From Gemmatimonadaceae bacterium (GTDB lineage Bacteria; Gemmatimonadota; Gemmatimonadetes; Gemmatimonadales; Gemmatimonadaceae), in assembly GCA_022843265.1 (NCBI GenBank), contig JALHNZ010000001.1, positions 62,001 to 126,000 on the forward strand: DNA of 64,000 nucleotides, given 5' to 3'. Both the position numbers and the translations under genes were made by a program. A model generated the notes under the pieces. The model had not been told where the DNA came from. It saw only the letters and a list, made by a program, of their open reading frames with translations, and made no database searches. The stretch's first letter is position 1. Each line of letters opens with the position of its first letter. Shown in pieces: positions 1-8,764 of this stretch.

Positions 1-65
1 CTACACAATGGGGAATCGTCAATGAGTTACTTGCCTTCTCAATCACGCATTTTTCCGGAGAGCTT

Positions 66-383
66 ATGAAGAGACGGCGCAACCCCCGCGAGGGCGGCGG
101 CCCCGTGAGCCTGTGCGTGTACTGCATCCACAAGATCACCTTTACCAGCACCTGCGCGGCCTACCCAAGCGGGATTCCGGGCGACTTTAACTCGGGTTTC
201 GCCGCTCACCTAACCGCTACAGGAGATGACAATGGCATCACTTTCGAGGCGCACAACGAGTACGGCATGACGCGAGAGAAGGCTTTATCGCTCGCTGGTC
301 CCGATGCGTACAAGGCATTCCTTAAGGCGATGGACGCTCGCACGGACGAGGTGACTCTGGAAGAAGGCCAAGAGGACTCTTGA
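66..383 (+). CDS. Hypothetical small Cys-containing protein
   Basis: A 105-residue soluble protein of unknown function. Near residues 17-38 it has a C-x2-C pair (CVYC), a third Cys and then a YPSGIP segment, an arrangement I associate with small uncharacterised proteins of the type C-x-x-C-H ... C-x-A-F/Y-P-x-G-I-P; metal binding is possible but unproven. The ATG follows a GGAGAG ribosome-binding site at a normal distance. It stands alone and converges on the next gene. The C-terminus is acidic. No membrane segment or signal peptide is visible. Confidence 0.7.
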   Translation: MKRRRNPREGGGPVSLCVYCIHKITFTSTCAAYPSGIPGDFNSGFAAHLTATGDDNGITFEAHNEYGMTREKALSLAGPDAYKAFLKAMDARTDEVTLEEGQEDS

Positions 384-410
384 ATCGGCGCGGCGTAGGT
401 CAGCGGACTA

Positions 411-1004
411 CTACAGTTTTCCAGCGGCACGCGCCTCGCTGATCGCTTGGCACGCGAGGGCGACGTCAATGGGATCCTCAACGGCGATGATGAGATGCGG
501 ACCCGTCAGCTTCTCAACGACTAGCGCATCGCGCTTGGCTGTGACGGCAACGATTCGCCCGAAAGGAACCTCAAGAGATCGTGCAGCACCCGAGAGCCTC
601 AGACCCTTTGCATTTAGGGTCAGCGTGCCTGCGTCACGCTCTTTGACTTTCCCAGCGGGCGTTGGAGTGTACCAGGTGCAGGACGCTGTGAGAAACTCAT
701 CACGATGCTTCACGCTCTCTACCCATGATCCGTCCTGATACCCGCTAAGTCTGAGCTGTCGCTCGGGATCACCGAGGACCACTCGGTATGTTTCCTGCTC
801 TTCTCGCTGAATGCGACGGGGCACGAGCCAGCGTCGATTGACGCCCCAGTAGAACAGGCCGCCTCCGATAAGTAGCAATCCTACCGCGCTGTCACCCTCC
901 CAAAGCAGCTTTAAGAAAGTGAACAGGAGCAGAGCGCCCAACCAAACAGGCCAGAGACCGGCTTTCTTGGGTTCCGGAGTTCGAAGAGTGGGAGCCTCGA
1001 TCAT
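411..1004 (-). CDS. Hypothetical membrane protein
   Basis: A 197-residue protein with two closely spaced hydrophobic segments near residues 17-55 (around LWPVWLGALLLFTFLKLLW and a Gly-rich LLLIGGGLFYWG). A cytosolic C-terminal domain of about 130 residues, rich in beta-type alternation, follows. I recognise no catalytic motif. The layout resembles bacterial PH-like membrane proteins, but that is a guess. It starts at an ATG about 215 bases downstream (on this strand) of the tRNA-Pro gene; the stretch between 1005 and 1219 shows nothing else. Confidence 0.7.
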   Translation of the reverse strand: MIEAPTLRTPEPKKAGLWPVWLGALLLFTFLKLLWEGDSAVGLLLIGGGLFYWGVNRRWLVPRRIQREEQETYRVVLGDPERQLRLSGYQDGSWVESVKHRDEFLTASCTWYTPTPAGKVKERDAGTLTLNAKGLRLSGAARSLEVPFGRIVAVTAKRDALVVEKLTGPHLIIAVEDPIDVALACQAISEARAAGKL

Positions 1005-1219
1005 GCGTGCGCGGGTGTTAAATGGGAACGGTGCAACGAGCCGGTCTACGGTACCCTCCCGCGCGGCGCCTCGCGAGCCCTTGGTAGCCAGCCATTTCGC
1101 ACAGTTTTTCGGTTTCGCACACTATTCGCACAGTGAACTACTAAAGACGCACAATCCCCCGCTCAGCCGAAGCCGAGCGAGGGATCGTAAAACCAATCAA
1201 ATAAACACTTTCCAAAAAT

Positions 1220-1292
1220 CGGGACGGCGGGATTCGAACCCGCGACCCCCTGAACCCCATTCAGGTGCGCTACCGGGCTGCGCTACGTCCCG
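1220..1292 (-). tRNA. tRNA-Pro(GGG)
   Basis: On the minus strand this folds as a complete cloverleaf: acceptor CGGGACG/CGTCCCG, D-arm GCGC/GCGC, anticodon stem CCTGA/TCAGG around loop ATGGGGT (anticodon GGG), and T-arm GCGGG-TTCGAAT-CCCGC. It is 73 nt long and CCA is not encoded. The C1:G72 first pair is usual for bacterial proline tRNAs. Confidence 0.97.
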
Positions 1293-1361
1293 TGCGTGAT
1301 CCACCAAACATGACCGGCGTTTCACCACAGACCTGCAACCTACCCTACCTCCCCTCGGGGT

Positions 1362-4300
1362 TCAACTGCCCGACGCGCCCACTTCAAAAGAGCCGCCCCG
1401 AAGCGCCGCAGAAACCGCTGCGGACATCTGCGCCAGTGGCACCGGCTTCTGCAACACCGCCGCCGCCCCGATCTCGGCCAATCGCTCCGGCGTGAGCCGA
1501 TAGCTGTAGCCCGTGACAATTACCACCGGCAAGTTGGCACGCACCTTGTGCACTGCCTCGGTCAGCACGTCGCCCGACATGCCTGGCATCGTCTGATCGG
1601 TGAGCAACAGATCGGTCGCCTGCGGCGCGGCCGAAAACGATTCCAGCGCCTCGCGAGGATCGCTGAACACCTGCACAACGCAGCCCAGTCGTTTGAGCAG
1701 CCGCTCGACCACGCGCGCCACCGCAGGCTCGTCGTCCACCAGCATGACGCGAGCACCCGTGAGAATGTTCGCCGCATCACCACTTGTGAGCGCGCCCGGA
1801 GACGAACCAGCAGTGGCAGCAGTAGGCACGTTCGAAGCGTTCATGGTGACCGCCGGCATTCCGATTGGAGTGTTTCGCATCTCAGGGGGAGTGATGGCCT
1901 GCACGCTCTGCGCGATGAGCGGAAGGTCCACTTCGAACGTCGTACCGATACCAACCGCACTGTCCACGCGCACACGCCCGCCATGCGACGCCACAATGCC
2001 ATGCAATACCGATAGTCCCAGTCCTGTGCCCTCACCGGTGGGTTTCGTAGTGTAGAACGGCTCGAATGCACGGTCGCGAACCTCCGGGGGCATTCCGACG
2101 CCGGTATCGCGCACGCGCAGACGTACCACTCGTCCAGTTTCCACACGCATATCGTCAGGCGCTGGAAGCACATCAAGTCTGATTTCCAGGGTACCACCAT
2201 TCGTGGGACGCATCGCATACTCGGCGTTCGAGCAGAGATTAAACAGGAGCTGCTGTAACTGCGTCACGTCGCCTCGAATAGCATATACGGCATCACCGCC
2301 GACCACCGTCAAGTCCACGGTGCGCGGGATCAACGAACGAAGCATGGGCACCAGCGTACGCACGATTGCACCAAGATCGACCACACGTTCATGCGGGGTG
2401 GCGCGTCGACTGAACGTGAGAATCTGACGCACCAGATCTCGCGCGCGCTCGCTTGCGTCAAGCACCGCCGCGAGGTGATCCGCCACTTCATCGCGATCAT
2501 CGATGGCATCGCGCGCCAACTCAGCGTTGCCGCGAATCACACCGAGCAGGTTGTTGAAGTCGTGCGCGACGCCACCTGCCAGCGTGCCGAGCGACTCAAG
2601 TTTCTGTGCTTCACGCACCTGCGATTCCAGCATGCGACGCTCCGACTCGGCCGCCCGCGCCGCCGACAGATCGCGCAACACCCACTGCTGCACCGCACCA
2701 TCATCACGCATAATCTCCGTGACGGTGACCGACACAGGAATACGTTCGCCCTTGCGAGGACGTAGTTCCATATCCATGGAGTCGACAGCGGGCCCTGTCA
2801 TGGCGAGACCCGCTGACAAGTTCAGATCAGCGATCGATGTACCGAGGACTGATTCCTGTTCCTCACCGAGCAGCGCGCACGCCGCCGCGTTGGCTGCAAT
2901 CACCCGACCGCCGCGCACCAGCAAATTCGCGTCGTACGCTCGGTCAAAGAGTGCGCGGAATTGCGCTTCACTCGTGCGTGCGCGCAACTCACTCGCCGCC
3001 AACTCATCGGCGCGCGCACGCAACGTACGCAAACGCCACCGATGCGCACTGACCAGCAGACCAAGTGCCAACGCAGCGTACCCCAGCAGTGCTCCTGGTG
3101 ATCGCCACGGCGGATAGTCGATCGTGAACGTACGCGTGATTGGTCCGTAGTCGCGACCGGCATAGTCCCGCGCCCACGCCGTCACGGTGTATTTGCCGGC
3201 AGGCAGTGCGGGATACGACGCCACATTGCTCGCGCTCCACCGTTCCGGCGCGGTTTTGAATGGACCATCGAGCACGATGCGGTATCGAAAATCTTCTTCG
3301 CGATGGTACACCGGCAGCGACAGCGTGATGGCGATACGGTTCGCGTCATACGCGACCCGCTCGGCTTCGGACACGCTGGTCGAGTCGGCCCCACTGTGCA
3401 GCGCCATCGTGAACAGCGTGGGGTCGGGAGCCGGCAGATCCCGCAGATCGATGCGTCCCACGCCGTGGGCCGTACCGATCCATCGTGCGCTCCCAGCACG
3501 GCCACCTTCGCCGATGGACGTCATGAACGGACTCGGCAATCCATCAGCCGGACCAAACACCGTCACCACAGTCCACGACGCGGTGTCGCGTCCGCGCAGG
3601 TTGAGCACGACCACGCCGTCGGTGGTCGCCAGCAACACGTGCGCCGGATCATCGCAACGCATGCGGTACACGTTCTCGGAGCGAAAGAATCCGCGCAGTC
3701 GCAGCGGTAGCGCACGCCAGGTGGTCTCGTCGCGCTCTCGCACATACACCCCGCGCGAACCGGAGACGATCAATCGCCCCTGCTCGGCTTCGGGCAATCG
3801 ACAAACGGATCGCTGCGGGAGTCGAACACCCGCTTCGGCCGGCGTCGCATCGTGCGTCCAGACGTCGCCGCGTCTCGTCTTCACTCCGAACGATCCGGTG
3901 GCAATGAGGGTGGAATCACCCGGCGAAGCGCCGAGGAAACCGAGCACCATTTCCGGCCGCGAGCCAGCCACGCGACTCCAACGATCGCCGTTCCAGCGAA
4001 AGAGTCCATCCAGTGTGGACACCAGCAATGCCGACGTGGAATCGCCATCACGCTCTCGACCGAACTCCACAACCTGCGTACGACCCAGCCCTTCACGCCG
4101 CGCAATCCATCGACCACCCTCACGCCGCCAGGCGCCGAGCGCGGCGCCTACCCACACTTCGCGCGTGCCGTTCGGTAGTTGCGACACATGGAGTGCCGTC
4201 GCGCGGCCGTCTTCGATGTCACTGGCGCTCACCACGGATCGCGCCGTACGACCATCAAGCTCGACCACGCCAAAGTTACTCGTGGCGACCCACACCACAC

Positions 4301-5522
4301 CCGGCTTTCCCAGTGGTTCTTCGAGCAACGCATTGATTGTGAAGCGCAGTCCTGATTGCGCCGACACCAGCGTTGCACCGCGCCCAACACTCAGCCGCAC
4401 CACACCATCGCCGAACGTGCCCACGTACACGGCAAAACCACCGGCGTGACCTCGTACACCCGACAGCGCGTGAATCGGTGTGCGCGGCTCCGTGCTGCGA
4501 AGCACCACACTATCCCACACCGCGCCTCGACGACGCAACAGCAGTCCGTCCAGTGTGCCCACCCACAACTCTTCTTCGCCTCCGCCGCGCGGGACAAGCG
4601 CGATACGATACGCGAACGCAGGCGAGCCGGCTAAACGCTCCCAGCGGCCTCCCGACGAATCGTCCGCAAACGCAAGGACACCGTCACTTGTCGCCGCAAA
4701 CAGTCGTCGCGATGCATCATCTGTCACCATGAGGTGTTCGACGCTGCTCGCGGTCAATCCTTCGCCGGCGCCATACACATCCGTCCACGAACCGTCGCGC
4801 CACCTCGCCACACCGCCCGAAGACGACGCGACCCACAACTCGTCTGTCGCGCCATCACGCGTTCGTGCCCGTGCGACCAATCCTACCGTGGGCACACCCA
4901 CCGGCAACGCAATCGTTCGCCAGCGCTCGCCTTCCAAGACAGACAACCCACCACCAGTAGATGCAATGAGGCGCGGCTGACCATCGATCGCATTTGAGAC
5001 AACCAACGAATACACGGTCCCTGTTGGTAACCCGTGCCGCTCATTGAACACGTGCATCGCGCCATCGGGCTGCATGCGAACCACACCAACGCGCGTAGCA
5101 AACCAGATCGCACGATCGGCGGTTTCTACGATGCCACGCACGTGTGCAGGCGCCGTGGGGATCGGCACCAGCTCGAAGCGCGAGCCGTTAAAGCGATGCG
5201 GTCCGGCTTCGGTCCCGATCCACAGCGAGCCATCACGTAGCGTTTCAACGGCGTACACCGCCAGTGATCGCAGGCCATCGGGGCTACCGAATCGACGCTC
5301 CGAGTAGTCGCGGACCGTCACGGGCACGCTGGTCGCTATGATCGACCCATCCGGGCGCACTTGCGCCGGCGCCGCATCAGCGAGGGCGATCAGGCAAACA
5401 AACAGCGCAAGCGCGAAACGACGGTGTGCGGCCGCGTGAAGCAGCACGCGAAGACGACCACCGCTGACGCAGCGACGGGCGGGAATTGCAGCATGAACCG
5501 AAGGGAGTGGACGCGGCGCCAT
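1362..5522 (-). CDS. Hybrid sensor histidine kinase with two-component propeller sensor
   Basis: A 1386-residue inner-membrane signalling protein. After a signal/anchor near residues 35-52 comes a periplasmic two-component-regulator beta-propeller (repeats such as DGSLWIGT and GVWVATSNFGVVEL up to about residue 690). A Y_Y_Y-type domain (YRIVLDG ... YTVTAWARDYAGR) and a transmembrane helix at about 800-820 follow. The cytoplasmic part is a PAS domain, then HisKA with phospho-His motif GGVAHDFNNLL, an HATPase (N-box NLCSNAEYAM, G1 DTGVGM, G2 GTGLGLSVLHG) and a C-terminal receiver domain (phospho-acceptor Asp in LLLTDQTMPGMSG, conserved Lys in LQKPV). The propeller probably senses an extracellular ligand, as in the BT-type hybrid regulators, but unlike those there is no DNA-binding domain after the receiver. 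The output partner is therefore elsewhere. No neighbouring transport genes hint at the ligand. Confidence 0.95.
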   Translation of the reverse strand: MAPRPLPSVHAAIPARRCVSGGRLRVLLHAAAHRRFALALFVCLIALADAAPAQVRPDGSIIATSVPVTVRDYSERRFGSPDGLRSLAVYAVETLRDGSLWIGTEAGPHRFNGSRFELVPIPTAPAHVRGIVETADRAIWFATRVGVVRMQPDGAMHVFNERHGLPTGTVYSLVVSNAIDGQPRLIASTGGGLSVLEGERWRTIALPVGVPTVGLVARARTRDGATDELWVASSSGGVARWRDGSWTDVYGAGEGLTASSVEHLMVTDDASRRLFAATSDGVLAFADDSSGGRWERLAGSPAFAYRIALVPRGGGEEELWVGTLDGLLLRRRGAVWDSVVLRSTEPRTPIHALSGVRGHAGGFAVYVGTFGDGVVRLSVGRGATLVSAQSGLRFTINALLEEPLGKPGVVWVATSNFGVVELDGRTARSVVSASDIEDGRATALHVSQLPNGTREVWVGAALGAWRREGGRWIARREGLGRTQVVEFGRERDGDSTSALLVSTLDGLFRWNGDRWSRVAGSRPEMVLGFLGASPGDSTLIATGSFGVKTRRGDVWTHDATPAEAGVRLPQRSVCRLPEAEQGRLIVSGSRGVYVRERDETTWRALPLRLRGFFRSENVYRMRCDDPAHVLLATTDGVVVLNLRGRDTASWTVVTVFGPADGLPSPFMTSIGEGGRAGSARWIGTAHGVGRIDLRDLPAPDPTLFTMALHSGADSTSVSEAERVAYDANRIAITLSLPVYHREEDFRYRIVLDGPFKTAPERWSASNVASYPALPAGKYTVTAWARDYAGRDYGPITRTFTIDYPPWRSPGALLGYAALALGLLVSAHRWRLRTLRARADELAASELRARTSEAQFRALFDRAYDANLLVRGGRVIAANAAACALLGEEQESVLGTSIADLNLSAGLAMTGPAVDSMDMELRPRKGERIPVSVTVTEIMRDDGAVQQWVLRDLSAARAAESERRMLESQVREAQKLESLGTLAGGVAHDFNNLLGVIRGNAELARDAIDDRDEVADHLAAVLDASERARDLVRQILTFSRRATPHERVVDLGAIVRTLVPMLRSLIPRTVDLTVVGGDAVYAIRGDVTQLQQLLFNLCSNAEYAMRPTNGGTLEIRLDVLPAPDDMRVETGRVVRLRVRDTGVGMPPEVRDRAFEPFYTTKPTGEGTGLGLSVLHGIVASHGGRVRVDSAVGIGTTFEVDLPLIAQSVQAITPPEMRNTPIGMPAVTMNASNVPTAATAGSSPGALTSGDAANILTGARVMLVDDEPAVARVVERLLKRLGCVVQVFSDPREALESFSAAPQATDLLLTDQTMPGMSGDVLTEAVHKVRANLPVVIVTGYSYRLTPERLAEIGAAAVLQKPVPLAQMSAAVSAALRGGSFEVGASGS

Positions 5523-5543
5523 CAGCCTGAGTATCGGCAGCGA

Positions 5544-6389
5544 CTAGGTGAATCCGTGCGCCGCCCGGGAAACCGCTGGATCCATGCGTGGATACTTTGG
5601 ATTCAGCGACTCGAGTGTTTTGACCAACAGCTGTGCGATGTAGTAGTTGCGGACGCGCTTTTCGTCCGCGGGCACGACATACCACGGCGCGTGCGCTGTA
5701 CTCGTGCGAGACAGCATGTCCCGATAGGCGTTTGTGTACTGAGTCCAGTGCGCACGATCCTCGAGATCGCCCAGGCGAAACTTCCAATTTTTCGCGGGGT
5801 CGTCGAGCCGCTCCTGCAACCGCAGACGCTGTTCATCATGACTGATGTGCAAAAAACACTTCACAATCACCGTGCCGTTCTCGACGAGCATGCGCTCAAA
5901 CTCGACAATCTGCCGGTAGCGCGGCTTCCAGACGGACTCGGGCGCGAGTTTGCGCACACGCACCACGAGCACGTCCTCATAGTGCGAACGGTTGAACACG
6001 CCGATCACGCCGCGCGGCGGCATGGCCTGATGCACCCGCCACAAATAGTCGTGGCGCAACTCCAGCGTGCTAGGCGGCCCGAAAGACGCGATACGCACGC
6101 CCATGGGATTGCAAGCTCCGACCACGGTCCGGATCGTGCTGTCCTTGCCCGCCGCGTCGCGACCCTGCAGTACCAACAACAGCGCACGCGAGCCGTCGGC
6201 ATGAAACGCGGCCTGCAGCGTTTCCAGTCGCTTGAGCAGGGCCGCCGTACGCTCTTCCAACGCCTTCTTGTCGGGGATGGACGATGGAGGCGCGGCCGCA
6301 CGAGCGCCCAGCGTGAGTCGTTGCCCGGCCCGTACGGGCACGAGTGCATCGCGAAGCGAGATGCGCGCCTGTTTTTTTGATGAAGTCAT
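5544..6389 (-). CDS. ppk2: Polyphosphate kinase 2 family protein
   Basis: 281 residues, matching the one-domain PPK2 size. PPK2 enzymes transfer phosphate between polyphosphate and nucleoside mono- or diphosphates in the cytosol. Visible motifs are a Walker A-like GRDAAGKDSTI followed by GACNPMGV (about residues 75-96), the lid/Walker B-type GVIGVFNRSHYEDVLVVRV, and FLHISHDEQRLRLQERLDD-type helices. The first gene of the pair, the CDF transporter, overlaps its start by ATGA, so the two are translationally coupled. The exact class (AMP- or ADP-phosphorylating) cannot be set by eye, although the NPMG and FNRSHYEDVL motifs are typical of class I/III. Confidence 0.93.
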   Translation of the reverse strand: MTSSKKQARISLRDALVPVRAGQRLTLGARAAAPPSSIPDKKALEERTAALLKRLETLQAAFHADGSRALLLVLQGRDAAGKDSTIRTVVGACNPMGVRIASFGPPSTLELRHDYLWRVHQAMPPRGVIGVFNRSHYEDVLVVRVRKLAPESVWKPRYRQIVEFERMLVENGTVIVKCFLHISHDEQRLRLQERLDDPAKNWKFRLGDLEDRAHWTQYTNAYRDMLSRTSTAHAPWYVVPADEKRVRNYYIAQLLVKTLESLNPKYPRMDPAVSRAAHGFT

Positions 6390-7285
6390 GCAGTCTCTGG
6401 TTCGAACGGTTCCATGTGAATCAGCACACCAGCCGCGGCTGGGACGGCAGAACGAATTGCGGTTTTTACTCGTCCACTCACGATATGCGCTTCGTGCAAT
6501 GACAACGCGGGATCAGCCTGCACATGCAGGTCCACGAACAATGCCGCCCCCACGCGCCGGACCTTCAACTTTTCCAGGTGCTGCACATCACTCACCGTGC
6601 GTGCGGCGTCCAGAATTCGATCGCGCACGTTGGCCTCCGGAGCCCGATCCATCAAATCGTGCACCGCCGGCCGCAGCAGCGCGACACCGTTGGCCAAAAT
6701 GACCAGCGCCGCCACGAGCGCCGCCCAATCGTCCGCCGCTTCCCAGCCGGGTCCGCCGACGAGTGCCACCAGAATGCCCACAAACGCCGCGCCCGACGTG
6801 ACCGCATCGCTCAGGTGATGCCACGCATCGGCCTGAACCGCAGGCGATCCGCTCGCCTGCCCCGCCGCGTGTTGCTTGCGAAAGAGCCACTGCTTCAGGA
6901 GCACGACGCCAACGAGCACGCCGAGCGTGAACGGCGCCGGCGCCTGATGCGGCCGACGGATTTCCGAAATCGCCTCCCACCCGATACCGAACGCTGCGCC
7001 CAGCAACATCAGCGAGACGGTCGCCGCAGCCAATGGCTCAGCTCGCCCGTAGCCAAAGGGATAATCGTCGTCCGCGTCGCGAGCGGCTAGTCGCAAGCCG
7101 CCGAGCACGACCAGCGATGCCAGTACATCGGCGCCACTTTCGATCGCGTCGGCCACCAGCGCATATGAGTTGCCGGCCACACCGGCGACCAGCTTGACCA
7201 CCGCCAGCGCCGCGTTGCTGAGCAACCCCATCTGTGCGCCACGCCACCCGGAGACAGCTGGTCCCGCCCCTTCATGTCGTCCCAT
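6386..7285 (-). CDS. Cation diffusion facilitator (CDF) transporter
   Basis: A 299-residue inner-membrane divalent-cation/proton antiporter, the usual CDF length. About six membrane segments are visible (starting AALAVVKLVAGVAGNSYALVADAIES). The metal-site pattern is D-A-I-E-S-G-A-D in helix 2 and H-H-L-S-D-A in helix 5 (WHHLSDAVTSG). The cytoplasmic C-terminal domain carries VDLHVQADPALSLHEAH. A His at the second position of HxxxD in helix 5 suggests Zn, Co or Fe, not Mn; that is inference. It is the promoter-proximal gene of an operon with ppk2, and the two overlap by 4 bases. Confidence 0.94.
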   Translation of the reverse strand: MGRHEGAGPAVSGWRGAQMGLLSNAALAVVKLVAGVAGNSYALVADAIESGADVLASLVVLGGLRLAARDADDDYPFGYGRAEPLAAATVSLMLLGAAFGIGWEAISEIRRPHQAPAPFTLGVLVGVVLLKQWLFRKQHAAGQASGSPAVQADAWHHLSDAVTSGAAFVGILVALVGGPGWEAADDWAALVAALVILANGVALLRPAVHDLMDRAPEANVRDRILDAARTVSDVQHLEKLKVRRVGAALFVDLHVQADPALSLHEAHIVSGRVKTAIRSAVPAAAGVLIHMEPFEPETA

Positions 7286-7651
7286 GTGCCTTGATGAAAA
7301 GAAATCCGTCTTGTTTCAGATGGGCAGCATGAATCGTCTGCCTTTCGGTCAACATGTCCGTCCTGGACAGTGGTCAGCGGGCGCCAGATACTCCAGAACG
7401 TTCCGAGATTGGCAGATTTTGTGATTTCGGCCAAGTTCGTGACTGATTGACGGTTGCCCTCTGGCAAATGATGCATAACTTGATGCGTGGCAACCGCGCG
7501 GGCGTTTTATTCCGGGATTCATTCGGGATCCTGATAGCGCCGGCCCGCGAATGCCTTCGCGCCGGGATTTAAGCAGGACTTGGCCGTGTTGTCATCTCAC
7601 GCAGGCTCATGGCGGTTTGGTCCGTCGGTATTGTCATCTCACGGGAGGAAT
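7286..7651. other. Intergenic region with paired 13-bp direct repeats
   Basis: The 366 bases between the divergent CDF and OmpA-type genes hold no ORF with coding character. Two copies of TTGTCATCTCACG lie at 7589-7601 and 7631-7643, 42 bases (four helical turns) apart; the second ends at the ribosome-binding site of the OmpA-type gene. They may be a regulator site or a small duplication. Both divergent promoters must lie in this stretch, but I do not see an unambiguous -35/-10 pair. Confidence 0.4.
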
Positions 7652-8674
7652 ATGCGTACTACTGCAATGTTCGCGCTGGGCACTGTGATTGCCCTCGGTC
7701 TGCCAGCTTCGCTTCATGCGCAGCGGCAGGGCGCGGTGGAAATCGGCGGCTTCGGTCGCTTCACAAAGTTTGCTGAGTCGCAGCAGCTCGACGCCGCCTT
7801 TGGCGGCGGTGGCCGCGCCGGCATCTATGTGCTGCGTAACCTGCTGCTCGAAATGGACTTGTCGTACGCTGACGCAGACGTCAACCGCGCGCCCACGGGC
7901 ATCGCGGCGTATGACTCGCTCAACAAAGTGTCCCATGCGCTGTGGAACTACCGTTTGCTGTACAACGGCCACTTCAGCGAAAAGGTCAAGTTCCTTATTG
8001 GTGGTGGCTACGCGTATGACGCGTACGGCCGTCAGCGTCAGGTTGCGCCGCGTGGCGGCGGTCCCTCGGGCCTCGTCGGTTTGCGCTTCGCGCTCAACGA
8101 CATGTTCTCGTTCCGTCTCGAAGGCATTGGTAACTACGTCACGGCTGACGACGAAACCTTGCCCACGCCGCGTGAGAGCCACTTCAACCTCGGCGCGCAG
8201 GCCGGTGTGAGCGTTTCGCTCTTCACCAGCGATCGTCGCCCGGTTATCCAGTACGATACGGTTCGCATCATGCAGCGCGACACCGTGTTCACCACGCGCA
8301 TGGACACTGTCCGCGTCAACGTGCCGGGCCGTCCGATTGTCATCGGCGCCGTGCAGTTCGCGTTCAATCAGGACGCCATCACGCCGGAAGCGGCGAAGGT
8401 GCTCGACCAGATTGCCGCGTCGTTGCTTGAGCAGGTCAACATGACCCGCACGATTGGCGTCAAGGGTAACACCGACGCCATTGGCAGCGAGTCCTACAAC
8501 ACCACGCTTGGCCAGCAGCGCGCCGATCAGGTGCGTGACTACCTCGTGTCGAAGGGTGTCGCTGCTTCGCGTATCTCGTCCACGACCGCTGGTGAATCCG
8601 ATCCGCTCGCTCCGAACAACACGGACAACGGTCGCGCCACCAACCGTCGCGTTCTTATCATGCTCTCCAACTGA
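7652..8674 (+). CDS. OmpA-family outer membrane protein
   Basis: 340 residues. A cleavable signal peptide (about 1-24, ending LPASLHAQ) is followed by an eight-stranded-barrel-like region with alternating aromatic residues to about 185. A short linker with repeated YDTVRI/RDTVFT/MDTVRV comes next, then an OmpA/MotB peptidoglycan-binding domain (about 225-340) with the motif NTDAIGSESYNTTLGQQRAD and C-terminal NRRVLIML. It anchors the outer membrane to the cell wall. The start was placed at the ATG after GGGAGGAA; an earlier in-frame ATG at 7580 would add an untypical leader in front of the signal peptide. It is followed by a strong inverted repeat. Confidence 0.93.
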   Translation: MRTTAMFALGTVIALGLPASLHAQRQGAVEIGGFGRFTKFAESQQLDAAFGGGGRAGIYVLRNLLLEMDLSYADADVNRAPTGIAAYDSLNKVSHALWNYRLLYNGHFSEKVKFLIGGGYAYDAYGRQRQVAPRGGGPSGLVGLRFALNDMFSFRLEGIGNYVTADDETLPTPRESHFNLGAQAGVSVSLFTSDRRPVIQYDTVRIMQRDTVFTTRMDTVRVNVPGRPIVIGAVQFAFNQDAITPEAAKVLDQIAASLLEQVNMTRTIGVKGNTDAIGSESYNTTLGQQRADQVRDYLVSKGVAASRISSTTAGESDPLAPNNTDNGRATNRRVLIMLSN

Positions 8675-8714
8675 TCCTTTCGCGGCGTGATTTCACGCCG
8701 CGCACAAGAATCAT

Positions 8715-8750
8715 CATGCGGCGCCGTTCCCTCGGGAGCGGCGCCGCATG
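8715..8750 (+). terminator. 12-bp perfect inverted repeat after the OmpA-type gene
   Basis: CATGCGGCGCCG and its exact complement surround a 12-base centre that itself pairs partly (TCCC/GGGA). It lies 40 bases after the stop of the OmpA-type gene and just before the acyltransferase start, with only a weak T-run (CATTTTAC). It is most likely a terminator or attenuator for the preceding gene. Confidence 0.6.
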
Positions 8751-8764
8751 CATTTTACAGGGAC

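Noticed and set aside
3187-4449. 420-residue reading frame opposite the sensor kinase
   Set aside because: It mirrors the codon pattern of the kinase gene in high-GC DNA; Ser/Arg/Pro-rich with no domain.
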